From positions 620,001-684,000 of the forward strand of contig JAMAHW010000005.1 of the NCBI GenBank assembly GCA_023627715.1: 64,000 nt of DNA. The letters run 5' to 3'. Both the position numbers and the translations under genes were made by a program. The notes beneath the pieces were generated by a model. That model saw only the letters and a program-made list of their open reading frames with translations, did not search any database and was not told where the DNA came from. Source of the DNA: Periconia sp. R9002 (lineage: Eukaryota; Ascomycota; Dothideomycetes; Pleosporales; Periconiaceae). This document shows positions 21,025-32,900 of the stretch, piece by piece. The number at the start of each line of letters is the position of its first letter. Position 1 is the first letter of the stretch.

Positions 21025-22676
21025 TTAGTCTTCCGACTCAATGACTGCCGGCGCCTTGATGGTACGGCTCTTGAGGAACTCGAGGCCCTCACCACCCTAC
21101 AATGCTGGTTAGGACCATGCGGCAAAGGAAGGGAAGGGGATCATGTAGAACTTACATAGGAGATCAAAGGAGAGACCTCGATGCCATCATCTGAGTTCTC
21201 CGTGACTACCGTCGCACCGGCTGCTTGCACCCACTTCTTACCCTGAGCGGTAATGTCCCGCTTGCTCGTGTCCGGGTCATCCTCGCCCGTGCCCCTCGCG
21301 TTCTTCAATGGCGAAAACTCGTCCTCGCGCTTAACCTCCATGCACGCAAACTTGTCGAGTGACAAGAAGGGGAAGCAATCGAAGACAAACTGCTCGAGCT
21401 TGACGCCGTTGGGCTTCTCGGGCTTGATGGTCTCGCCGCTGTCCGTGTTGACGTAGGGGATCTTTTTGCGTGCGACGTGGTGCGGGAGCTTCTTGGCCCA
21501 CACAGGGATGCTCTCCAGGAAGCTGAACGAGTAGTAGTGGTTGACAATGTTGGCAGCGCGGAACTTGAGAAGTTCGGGGTCCTTGCTGTCCTTTGCCTCG
21601 GCGTCTTCGGAGGAGATTTCAGAGTATTCAACCACGTCTGGGCGTCCGTTCTTTTGTAGGATCAGACCGACAGACTCTTTGGCGTTGCGCTTGCGGACGA
21701 CCTTGGTGGCAATGTCGACTTGCTTGGAGGCGGCGAAGCCAATGAAAGCGGGGTCAGCAACCTTGACCAGGCAGTTGTCGACACAGTATGCGTGAATGTG
21801 CTTGATGCCACGCTTGCCCATATCGGAAACAATGCCTGCATTGATGAGAGCTTGGTAAAGACCGCCATTACCATCGGGAGCAACAGCAACCTGTCAAGTT
21901 AGCACTTCCCGTCAAACTTGCGTGGAATGAGTTGCCGTCTATACCTTTGACTTGCTCTCCATGAGGATCTTGCCCTCGTTGGAAATGCACGGCAATACAC
22001 CTTGCTCAAAGACAATCACGTTCTCCTTCTTCAACCCAAAGTATTTGTTCTCCTCGAAAAACTTCTCGGTGGGCCCGCGGGTCGGTCCGCTGGTCATGAC
22101 ATACCAAGGAATGGTGACGCTCTCCTTGCCGTGCTTCTTCTTTGCCAACAGCTCCGCCTTTGCAATCCGCTCACCTTGGAGCTGGAAAAGCGACTTGTGG
22201 CTGGGCAGGCCAATATCAAAGCATCCCTTGGGTGCTGAGCTGCCCAACCTTGTACCCTGTCCACCGGCCATCAACACAACGGCGACCTGGTTCTCTGCAA
22301 TCAGCGAGAGGCCGCTGTCGTACCATGTTTGCAAGTCTTCGGGTTTGGAATCGAGGACGGAAGATGTGGCGGTTTCGGGAAGCGGCTCGAGTTTCGCTTC
22401 TGTGGATTCTGTCTTGGGGGGGTTGAGAGCCTTGTCGGCGAGTTCGTTGATGTAGGAGGGGTCGAAGTTGGCAAGTTGCTCATAGAGCCCCGCCTGTTCG
22501 GCGGTGGAGAGTTTGTCGTAGAAAGCAAAGACCTGTTCCTGTCCAGCCTTTTCGTACTTGGACTTGAGCTCGTTCAAGCGTTCTTCGGTGGGCTCTTGTG
22601 CAGGAGCACCTTGCTGACCGCCTGTCAGATGGAGCTTCTCGAGCGTGGAGTTGATGGTGTCCTTGACGGCCTCCAT
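21025..22676 (-). CDS. UAP1: UDP-N-acetylglucosamine pyrophosphorylase
   Basis: Converts UTP and GlcNAc-1-phosphate to UDP-GlcNAc, the cytosolic precursor for chitin, GPI anchors and N-glycans. Exons 22676-21945, 21890-21156 and 21096-21025, all phase 0, give 512 residues, close to other fungal enzymes (about 480-510). The nucleotide-binding signature [11 protein letters not shown] sits at residues 135-145, followed by [20 protein letters not shown]. Further on are [53 protein letters not shown] and [11 protein letters not shown]. The ATG at 22676 is preferred over the longer open frame because family proteins begin near here. The last exon encodes only 23 residues ([20 protein letters not shown]...). 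Confidence 0.95.
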
Positions 22677-23338
22677 GGTGCAAGTGAAGCGGGGTAATGC
22701 AGATGAGCGGTGATGAAACAGAGATATCAATTGAGTATGTGATTGAAAAAAAGATGGAAGGGAGGTAAAGAGATTTTAAGCGCGGCGTGGGTTCAATAAA
22801 GGTTGATCAAGTAATGCAAGCTCAGCTGGCAGTGTGTATGTACTAACAAAGCCACTATACCCCACTTGATGTGCTCACAGCGTCCCTGGCCCTAGAGATG
22901 CACGGCGCGCGGACGGAGGGGAGCCTCCTGAAACCAGTGGTCAGTGTCATCAATCAACTAAAAATAGATGAACATTGTATGTGTACAAAAGCAAGTCTGA
23001 ATTCCACATGAAAATTCATTATTCATAATTAATTGAGAGTGAATTGATCGGCTGGGCGCGACGATGGCCATGAGCATTTCCCAAGCCCAGCCATATACGT
23101 GTAACTCCGGACCAGTGACGTATGCCAGCCAAATGCAATCATGAAGGAAGATCCTACTGTACATAGAAGGCAATATGCAAGTGACTATGTACCATCTCTG
23201 AAAAGCTGAAAGCGCCCCAAACCAGAGAAAGAGGGAGATGCCAAGAGAAAAAAAAATAATATGCACTGCTCATGAAGCGTGGCCGTTTGTCTGCAATCCA
23301 TTGGTCGCCGGCTCCGAAACCTGCAATCTTCCCACCTT
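22677..23338. promoter_or_regulatory. UAP1 promoter region and 3' region of the rhamnonate dehydratase gene
   Basis: About 660 bp; no gene recognised. An AT-rich patch lies at about 22960-23035. Confidence 0.5.
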
Positions 23339-24707
23339 TTAAATCTTTGACTTTTCTTGTGACTTTGGCTCTTCTAACTTCAGAGGTTTGGATGGTGCTG
23401 GGTTGAAAATGCTTGCAGCGTCAATGAGTCGAGCATTGGGGTTCAGTTCCAGCCCAAATCCAGGCTTGTCCAGAATGGAGACATCCAGGTATCCTTTGGA
23501 CGGGATGGGCTCGTTGATGAAGAGATCACCGAATACAGGTAGAACAGACTTTCCATCGGGGGAATTGGCGAGGTACTCCTGGAACGGCGAGTTGGACTGG
23601 CTGACTACAAAGTGATACGAATAGGGTCCGCTGGCATGTGGAACAACGGGGATATCGTAAGCTGCAGCCATAGCCGCTACCTTTAGAAGCTCTGTCATAC
23701 CACCTACCCACATCACGTCGGGCTGGAGAATGTCAAGATTGCGGCCTTCGATCAGCTTTCGAAAACCATATCTTGAGTACTCGTGCTCTCCGGTCGTAAA
23801 CTTCATCCTCGGATGCGCACGCTTGATTTGCTCGAAGCCATCGGTGTCGTCGGGCGATAGGCACTCCTCCCACCAATTCAGGTTGAGATGCTCGGTGGCC
23901 TTTACCACCTCAATGGTATATGGGACGTTCAAGCTCATGTAGCAATCAACCATGATGGGAAAGTCGGGCCCCACGCTCTCTCGGTGTTTGGTGAGAAACT
24001 CGACATTCTTCTTTAAACCTTCTACGCCTTCACCCGGACCATATGGAAGTGGAACCTTGGCTCCAAAGAAGCCCATCTCCTTCGCCGCTGCAGGTTCGGG
24101 ACCAGTGCAGTAGAAGTCCAGTCTCTCCCGAGTTGCTCCACCGATCATCTTGTACACCGGCTCATTGCGAATCTTGCCAAGCAAGTCCCAGATGGCCAGA
24201 TCGATGACGGATATCACAGCAACCGGAAGTCCTTTGCGACCGTAGAACATAGAGGCTCGGTACATTTGCTCGAACAAATGGTTTGTATCTCGGGGGTCTA
24301 TGTCCTGTCAGACTCTTGCTTACATGTATCGACAGAGTAGGTTGGTTGTATCAATATAGAAATCTACAAATGTACGTACCTTGACCGAGAAGAAAACGCT
24401 CGAAATGCTCTGCCACAAGCCAACAAGCTGGGGGGCCTCCGAAACCAGTAGCAAAGCCCTTGGTGCCGTCCGAAGCTTCGATTTCTACACAGAACGAACC
24501 CAAAACGTTGATGCCCCAGCTTGTTCGTGATTTTCTGTACTTTTCGTACTGGGACATTGGCGTGGAGATCTTACTATCTATCAACCAGTGGCCGCCGTGG
24601 ACGTTGTGGTAGTCCCCTCCAGATCCAGGGCCCTGGGTGACGAAGGTCCGAACATGTTTAATGGTAGGGAAGCTGCGAACGGAACTGCTCCCAGTGGTAG
24701 AAGACAT
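23339..24707 (-). CDS. lraC: L-rhamnonate dehydratase (enolase superfamily)
   Basis: Dehydrates L-rhamnonate to 2-keto-3-deoxy-L-rhamnonate in the non-phosphorylative fungal L-rhamnose pathway. Exons 24707-24380 and 24297-23339 (82-bp intron, phase 1) give 428 residues. The N-terminal cap shows GSGGDYHNVHGGHWLID and SRTSWGINVLGSFCVEIE, both typical of rhamnonate dehydratases. In the barrel the metal ligands fall at Asp227 (IMVDCYMS), Glu253 (WWEECLS) and Glu280 (TTGEHEYSR), and the catalytic His at about 330 (VPHASGPYSYHF). This spacing agrees with what is known of bacterial RhamD. Of two possible acceptors only the one at 24298 keeps the frame. It is divergent from a Zn2Cys6 regulator, which supports a rhamnose role. 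Function is inferred from the family, not shown. Confidence 0.88.
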
Positions 24708-25420
24708 GGTGAAGGATAGCCGCGAGTGAAAGTTAAAAAGATGATAGGATTTAAACTTTGGCAAGTCAAGGAGTGTCGGAGGGGCGCAATGTTAAATAGT
24801 CGCAGCAGTCAAATTGTTCAAGGTCGGTTGGAGTCGGATGGTAAGGATGGCTTGATTCGTAGTTTACTATTTCTCGGTCTATCGGATGAAATAGTTGCGA
24901 GTTCGAAGCCGAGAACACATATCGTGATAATGCAAGCCACTGGGACTGTGGGTCTTTTGGTCTGGTGGTGAGGGTCGGAAGGGAAGATGGCCAATACAGG
25001 GCTTTAGATTCCGATTACAAGATACATTTCCGACGTATAATGCAACTAGGCCAATAGGAATGATGAACAAATACGGGACCGGCTATGCCTAGTGAGTAGT
25101 ATCGGTCCTTTCTCACATCTGTACCTTGAGTAATCTCCAAAAATGTTACTAGATTTCCTTGTGTTGTACAATATGTTCGATACTGTCCGCCGTTATAGCG
25201 TGCTAATGTGGGCGTCTAATTATCAATTGGCCACTCGTACAACGATACTCACCTCCCATGTTTGTACCCGATCCTTTTTTTACCGTACGCGAGCGAGGAC
25301 CAGTTCAGTGTATTGAGCCTCGGCAGCTGGGGTTCGCTAGCTCCAACTTTTGGGCGGGGGATTCACAGCCTTCGGTAGAAAGAACCCCGACTCCAGATCG
25401 CGCCGCAGCTTTCGCGCACC
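24708..25420. promoter_or_regulatory. divergent promoter between the rhamnonate dehydratase gene and the Zn2Cys6 regulator
   Basis: 713 bp between two start codons. CGG-containing strings occur (for example near 24773-24780 and 24822-24840 on the plus strand), but I could not define a repeated pair convincing enough to name an operator. No gene seen. Confidence 0.5.
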
Positions 25421-28239
25421 ATGGACGATACTTCGCAAGTTTATGGCAGTCCACAAGGGCTCAGAAAGCTGTCTCAGCAGTCGCCAGCTGCCAACGACGA
25501 CCATGATAACTGGAGCTCAAGTGGAGATGAAGCCGATAGAAGCCAGAGCGGTTCCTCCAAGCGCAAGCGGCCTCTCTCGGTGAGCTGTGAGACATGCAAG
25601 CAACGCAAAGTGGGTTTTTCATCATTATACTTTTCTCACAAATCCATCTTATCAGATATCAATTCGTGCTGACGGAGCTTACAGGTCAAATGTGATAGGG
25701 GCCAACCTGCTTGTGGGTGGTGCACCAAGAACCACTCAGTTTGTGTAAGTGGAACGTGCAACGTGCAACGTGCAATCTGCAACAACTACCCCGATAATTA
25801 GACTCACAGCGCTCCAGATATATCTACCGCGCAAAAAGCCAGGGCTTCGCGCGGGATATGGTAGAGAACTGGAATCACGTTTGGGTGAGTTGATCTTTAC
25901 TCATGCTTCCATTTTTTGCAAGAAAGTTGGATGCATTTCCGTCGCATCATTTCAAGTATAGGTAAGTCGGACACCCGGATAGAGAGACGTGTTTGCTCAT
26001 ACCCATTAGCCCGATCTTTTCGAATGTGGATCATCAGTCATGCTCCTTCAACCATCGAACCTCTTTCGGACTCTATTTGAACGTGAGCGCCTGACCTCTC
26101 CAACTGACTAGTGTCGTCGTACAGATAAGCTCGAGTCGCTTCTGCACCATCAGCAACAACAAATCCACCAGCTTTCCAAAGCTCAACTTACTCCCGCTGC
26201 GCCATCTTTATCATCAGATGGCTCAACTTTCCGTAGTCCACCAACTCTGCAGCAAACCCCCCATATTCCGCGTGCCGAAACCGCCCTCTTTCTACAAAAG
26301 CCCGGCTCATTCTCTTCTCAAACTCCTATGCAATCCACCTATGCCGCTCAACTATCGGATTCAAGGCAAATGCCACCCGCTGCTTCCAATGGCTATCATC
26401 CTCCACCACCGCCGCAGCCACCCGACGAAGGCCGTCCGTCACTGATGGGAATCAGGCGTGACTCGTATGCGCCTGCCCCTAGACTGACATTTAAAGATGC
26501 TGTGATTAATGGCGATTACCCCGAGTTCCCCCCTTATGACCTATTATATAGCTTGGTAGAACTCTTTTTCAAACACGTGTATCCATGGTGCCCTATTCTA
26601 CATCCTTCGGCCACCCTACTTTTTGGGGAATCGAACTTGGAGGAGGCAGATCGCATAATTTTACATGCTATAGTTGCTACCACCCTCAGGTTTTCTACCG
26701 ATCAGCGCTTAACCGCAGAAAAAAGAAGCAAATTTCATCAGAGTTCCAAGGAAAAGGTTCTACTTCATGGGATCGAAAACAGCTCAGTCAAGTCATTGCA
26801 GGCTTTAGTCATTCTTTCACTCGACGTTATCGGCTGTTCCAATGGGCCTCCGGGCTGGAATATGCTCGCCCTCATCACCCGGTCGGTCGTTCAGCTAGGC
26901 CTGGCAATGGAAACTTACTCGCCCATGGTCGCTCCTCAATACGCCTCCATCTACACTTTGCGTGCCATTGTTCTTCCCGAACCAAGAGATTGGATAGAGG
27001 AAGAGAGTCGCCGCCGTTTGTTCTGGATGATTTATGTACTTGATCGATATGCAACCGTGGCCACAGCATTTGAGTTTGCGCTGGACGACAAAGAAATAGA
27101 TCGCAAGCTTCCATGCCGAGATGAATTCTATATGCACAACATGGCGGTTGAGACGAAATGGTACCATACCTCCTCACGGTCCGACAATAACCTGGATCGA
27201 CCGGACAATCTAGGGCCTTTCTCATACTATGTGGAGATCCTAGGGATTTTGTCCCGCGTTCATAATTTTTTGAAGCGGCCCGTCGATATCACATCGTTAT
27301 CAGACGTGGAAAAATGGCAAGGGGAATACAGAGAGCTTGACAGCGCCATTGAGCAATGGAAATACGACTTGCCAGCAGAATATGGCAACTCAGCACGTGT
27401 CTTTCCAGGCTCTGCAGGTGCCGCGAATCAAAACCTCGATAGTGGTTTAGTCATGCTGCATGCTGCATTCCATACGTGAGTTGAAGACTCATTGCATTGA
27501 TTTCATCGAATACTAAAACGGTATCAGGACTGTTATCCGTCTCCATTCCTCGGCGGCTTATCCCACATATCGATCTCCCATCTTTACACCATCGTTCAGC
27601 GCCAGCCAAAGATGCCTCAACGCGGTCGAGAGCATCGTAGCGCTCTGCGGCTGCATCCGCGAGAGCGCCCTCTTGACACAGCTCGGCCCACCTTTTGCAT
27701 TCTCTCTTTGGGTAGCCGCCCGCGTCCTTCTTGTCCACGGCTCAACCATCGACCACCGCGTCGACCCGTCAATCAACCTCCTCGTCAGCACTCTTCAAGA
27801 TATCGGTCAGTACTGGGAGGTAGGTACCCGTTATGCCAGCCTCCTCTCCCGAGTACTACAAGAATACCAAGAATCGCAGCGCACCCCCGCCGGTGTCAAT
27901 GGAGAGCGTGTTACACCCTCCACTGTGAAAATCCTAGCCGACATGCGCCGTTGCGCCTTCGATCTTGACTTTCTCATCTCGCGACAGCCCAAGGCCAATA
28001 CGAGAGCTGTGTCGGTTACTCCAGCGAGAACCCCGGGTACCAACGAATTGGAGTACCTTGATGTATTCGACTTTTTCAACATGCCTCGCCTGCCGGTATC
28101 GACGGACGACACTGCTGCAAATTCTTCTGCGGCTGACGGTTCCCTCCAGATACCCGATGGCGGTATCGCTCAGAACGAATTCAACATTACCAATTACATG
28201 GTCGATGCCAGCTCTGATTGGTTCATGAAGCCTTCATGA
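25421..28239 (+). CDS. Zn2Cys6 transcription factor, candidate L-rhamnose regulator
   Basis: Exons 25421-25609, 25685-25744, 25818-25884, 26125-27475 and 27528-28239 give 792 residues. The binuclear zinc cluster is canonical C-x2-C-x6-C-x6-C-x2-C-x6-C at residues 56-83, split by intron 1 after Lys63, with intron 2 directly after the sixth Cys. A linker YLPRKKPGLRAGYGRELESR leads into a short coiled coil (KLESLLHHQQQQIHQLSK). The fungal-specific TF domain spans about residues 230-600 (YSLVELFFKHVYPWCPILHP, GWNMLALITRSVVQLGLAME, ESRRRLFWMIYVLDRYATVA). Intron 3 is 240 bp, far longer than the others. Its divergent neighbour is L-rhamnonate dehydratase; a linked regulator of this kind (RhaR in Aspergillus, Trc1 in Scheffersomyces) is known for L-rhamnose catabolism. 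The TF family is certain; the rhamnose role is inferred from context. Confidence 0.85.
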
Positions 28240-29939
28240 GGTATATCATCCAGAATCGCATGCTCTAACAATTATCATCCCTTTTCACTCCGGGGCAGTG
28301 GGAATTCGTTTCCTCTGCGCGCTTGGTAACTTGTCACGGTCCTTTCAAGGAGGAAGTCAGGGTTCATTAACAGTCGTCTTCGTTTCTATTTTACCCCTCT
28401 GCACACTCTCGGGTACGCTTACTTCATACACCACCCAACATATCCATCCTTCAACACACTTCCATGCAGAATACCCCACTTCACAATTACCGTAATATAT
28501 CACCATATACAGCCCAAAAACTATCTACTTAGTTGATCTCTTCAAATCATCTCTTGCCCACTTCCCCTTACAAATGGATTGGGTACATCATCGGTTGGAT
28601 GGCAAGCCAGCCCTGTTGGAAAAACCTGTTTCTCCTTTCTCCTCTTACTCACATTAAAATCCAATTCATCGATGAATTCGAGATAAATAGTACACTTATC
28701 TACCTCGCGACAACACGAAACACACTTTTTTTTCTTTGTCTATTTTCCTCTAGGAGCAAAAGTAGCTTCATAAAGCAAACAAAGAGGCGAACATGGCTTG
28801 TTGTAGCTCAATATTCTTACGCACACGAGTCTTGGATAACAGAATAGGTATATCTATTTCCTTGTCCTTGCGACCAAGTTTTACTTGGGGAAAAAGAAAT
28901 ATAGCCTTGCCTACCGTACTAAATAACGACATACTACATTTCCCTTGGACTTGAAATCTTCTCAATACTTTGAAGTCGGAAGTGTAAATAATAAAATCAT
29001 CTTAAATGGGTGCCGCCCTTTTACCAGATGGATCGGGGGTACCGTTAACGTGCGACGGCTAGCGCGTCATAGCCTCAACCAAGCCACACTCCTCCCCCGT
29101 CCCATCTCACCGATTTCCCCAGCCAACCAAGAAACTCCACCGGTGAGGGCACTGCCATGCGCAAAAAAAGGGCTGCGGGACTTTTAGTGCTTACTTGTGC
29201 AGCTCGGATTACGTATTTAATCGTGACTAAGAAAAATATCACTTCTACGCATGATAGGGCTTCGTGTGCAAGAGTCAACTGGTACTACTTGGGAGGAGAA
29301 CTAGAAAGGTATAGTGGGTTATGGACTGTGAGATGAGAAGAATGAAAATGGGGGCTATGAGCTACTCTCTATGGCTGTGCTTTTTCAAGATTGGCGAGTT
29401 GAATGTCCGCTGTGTAGTTTCTAGACGGATGGTCCCATTTTATACGGTACTCTGTTAATTTTCCGAAAAGGAACACCGCCCCTCTACCCTGCGCGACTCC
29501 GCCCTTCTCTGGGAAGTGTTATGAAGCACCCCCAAACGAACTCTCCAACACTGGCTCCGTGGTAAGATTACCGGAAAGCTAGAAATAGGGACTTATAGCG
29601 CTGATTGAGTTGCAAGATAGAGGAATCGGATTGGTTATAAACATTAGCGCACATTTTTTTCTTCTAGCGCTTATCCTAAGGGATGATAGAGGTTCCGAAT
29701 ACATTTTGTGGGGACTGCATGTAATACCTGCCCTTCCTCAGCCGCAAGGGCGCTTGACCCAACCTTTGACTCAAACGTTGGCTCCCCTGCCCTGCCCAGG
29801 CCTCATGGACTAAAAGCTCCAACATCCGGCTTAGGTTGACTCATTTTCAACCCATCTTGTTCGTCCTTGGGAAATCCCAAAGGTCTAAACCATAACACAC
29901 AACCTGAATTAACGACGCGCCCTTTCGTTTTCGCAATTC
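28240..29939. other. intergenic, about 1.7 kb
   Basis: 3' region of the Zn2Cys6 gene and upstream region of the kinase-HET gene. Short frames only, none with recognisable content. AT-rich patches alternate with CT-rich tracts. This is where the window changes from housekeeping to accessory character. Confidence 0.5.
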
Positions 29940-32900
29940 ATGGATTCTCAGGGCGGCTTCAAGGACTTCAACGCCATGGATTTCAACGCCGGCTTCACCA
30001 CTATGCCGCAACAGGGGTTTAACCCTCACAAGACTTCCGCCGGAGAGGATAACACTTCTCCTGCCTTCTTCTTCGCTGATGAGGGCATCGATACCACCAC
30101 GGGCGATCTGGGTCAGGAAACTTTCGACTTGTTACTGGCCGGTCTGGATAACCCGGATCTCACAATGCAGCAGCAATCACTCGTAAGTCCATTCCTCCTT
30201 ATATGTCTAGATCGTGATGACAAATTGAAAAATCTTGAGTGTCCATTCTGACAGGTCAAATAGGGTTTGGGTAACACCTCCGGGAGCTCTTCATGGATAG
30301 ATCCCTCCATACACATCAACAATACATTCACTCCTACCCCAGCACAGTCCTTCAACATGTACACCCCGCAAATGACTACGAATTCATTGGGTAAACGTCC
30401 ATTGCAACTTGATGTTCAGGATTTCCCCCAGCCCAAAAGGCATGAAGGGCTCTCAGGTACCGACCTGGATTTTTCCCCTTATCCTATGTCTACGACGGCA
30501 TCAAGCTGGACCGTCGAGACGCAGCCCACATCATTGTCTACCTCTACCGATTCGATAGGACTCAGCGATGAGGCTGCTGATGTATGTGCGACATGGTTCA
30601 GCAAGTACAACGTCCTGCCAAGTGACAGGCACATTGACTCGCTTGCACAACTCACCGGCGAATCTGCCACCGCTATACGACAATGGTTTGGCCAGGCATT
30701 GAAGCAGGGTCTTGGCCACGACTCTGCGTACAGGTCCCAAACCAGTGGCTTCATACAAGCACCCTTCTCCTATCACACGTCGCACACTACACCGGATTCG
30801 TTAGACCAGACGACCTACTCAGACCTCCTTACCCTTACCGAGGGACAGAGTACCTCTACCGCGCAAACTACTGCCACTACCGCACAGGCTCCGCTTCGAG
30901 GTGGTCGCAAAGGATGCAATCCTACAAACGACCCCGAATTATTGAAACGGGACCCTAAAAAAATCTACCAATGCACCCGAAAGTGCGGCAAGCGGTATGG
31001 AAGGAAATGCGACTGGAAAAGGAATGAGGAAGAGGGTTATCCCTCCAAGTCCTGGATCTGCTCACTATGCGTTGAACAGGGTGTGGAGCGTGTGAAACCC
31101 TGCTTCAGGAAATACCACTTCTCTCAGCACTTCCGCAATGTGCACCCGGGAATCGATTGCAACAACTTTGAGGAAGCTAGTGTGGTCCACTCGGACACTG
31201 CCTTCCCTAAGAAGTGTGGCTTCTGCACTCATCACTTCGTGTCAAGGCAGGATCGTATCGACCATATTGCAGAGCACTTCAAAGAGGGGAAGAGCATGCT
31301 CGAATGGAACGATAACGACAACAACGACTCCGATAACACCGATGATGATGATGACAGCAACGATGACCGGCCAGATAGCGGTGGCTCTGGTGGTAACCAT
31401 CCTTTCTTCTCGCCTGGCAAAGATGATCAATCCGGCGGGTCTGGCTCCAAGGATGGCGGTAGTGGTGGTGGTGGTGGTGGCGGCGGTGGAAATAGCAGCG
31501 GCTCTGGTTACCAAAAACTGACTGAGGGTGGCTTCTTCCAGTTCCAGCTTTCACAAGCCAATGTTGCCAATGCTGGAGGGGAGAAGTTGGATGATGGCGC
31601 CTTGCTTCGCCCCGACAAGCCGTGCGTTCCTAGTGCCCAACAAGACGACACAGAAGCAAGCTCCACTGGAAAACAGCGTATTTCGACGTCGCCAGAATCG
31701 TCGGAAGACAGAATTATCAATAGCGATTCCAACGAAGAGCTCATCGTTTGGGAAGATAGGCAACTCGCAGAACGATTTGATAGAAAAGCAGAGCCGATCG
31801 GTGGTGCAAAGGATGTGGACCCGACGACTGTGGCCCGAGATGCTTTCTCCCAGTCCCTCATGAAAATCTCCAACTTGGAAGGCATTGATATGGAATTGAT
31901 CAGCAGATCGAAGATTGATGGGTCGAACAATTCGACGACTCGCGCATTGAACGCACTGCTTACGCTACTCAACCCTATACCCAGGGCAGCGCCAGCGCTT
32001 CCACCACCTCTTCAACCATCTGACAGTCTAGGAGACTCGTCGTCATCATGGCTGGCGTCCGAGCGTTCATTCCTAGAAGGATTTATTTCGTCTCAAAGTG
32101 CCCTAACAAAGCCTTCGAGTGCTAGTCTACAGGTAGCATCGCCTTCTCTTTCCTTCTCGTCAAGGCAGAAATTGACAAATGAACAGCAATACTGGAAGGG
32201 CATTACAACACTGCTCGACCAGCAATCGTTCGTCAGCATCAAGCTCCTCGGTACGGGTGGATTTAGTACAGTCGACGAAGTACTGCATCGCGAAACAAGC
32301 CTCCGCATCAGCCGAAAGACCCTCAAGAATCGCCGTCAATCAGCGCTCGAGGAACTCAAGAAGGAGGTCAATGTTCTCCAGAAACTCCGCCACCCGCACG
32401 TCATCCGCTTCCTCGGAGCATACTCAAAGGATGACAAGATGTCAATCCTGCTCTCACCTGTTGCTGAAACAACGCTCGCTGTATGGCTCGACCAAAAGAG
32501 TCTGGAGCAGCCAGCTGGCCTGACTCAGACCATTGTCAAGATGCTAGGATGCTTGTCGTCTACGCTACGCTACCTTCACGAACAACGCCCTGTTGTGAAG
32601 CACATGGACATCAAGCCCCAGAACATCCTAGTAATGCAAGGCAATCAAGATTTCCCACACGTTGTTCTGAGCGACTTTGGTATCAGCTCGGTCGAAGACA
32701 CGAATCTGGACGACAAGCACAAACCACTTACACGCCAGTATTGCGCTCCCGAAATCATGGGAGGCGTTCGTGCCGAACAAGCTTCTGATATCTGGAGTTT
32801 AGGATGTGTGTTTGCGGAGATGGCAACGTTTGCTTTTAGCAAAGACAGTCCACACTGGAATGACTTCCGTGCCAAATATCACGGTCGCAAGACCAACTAC

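Noticed and set aside
26010..26082. Extra exon inside the long intron of the Zn2Cys6 gene
   Set aside because: In the frame required by the preceding exon it ends in a stop codon.
30267..31520. Interpreting the front of the fusion protein as a separate transcription-factor gene
   Set aside because: The frame continues without stop into the kinase and HET parts, and I see no plausible intron or second promoter between them.
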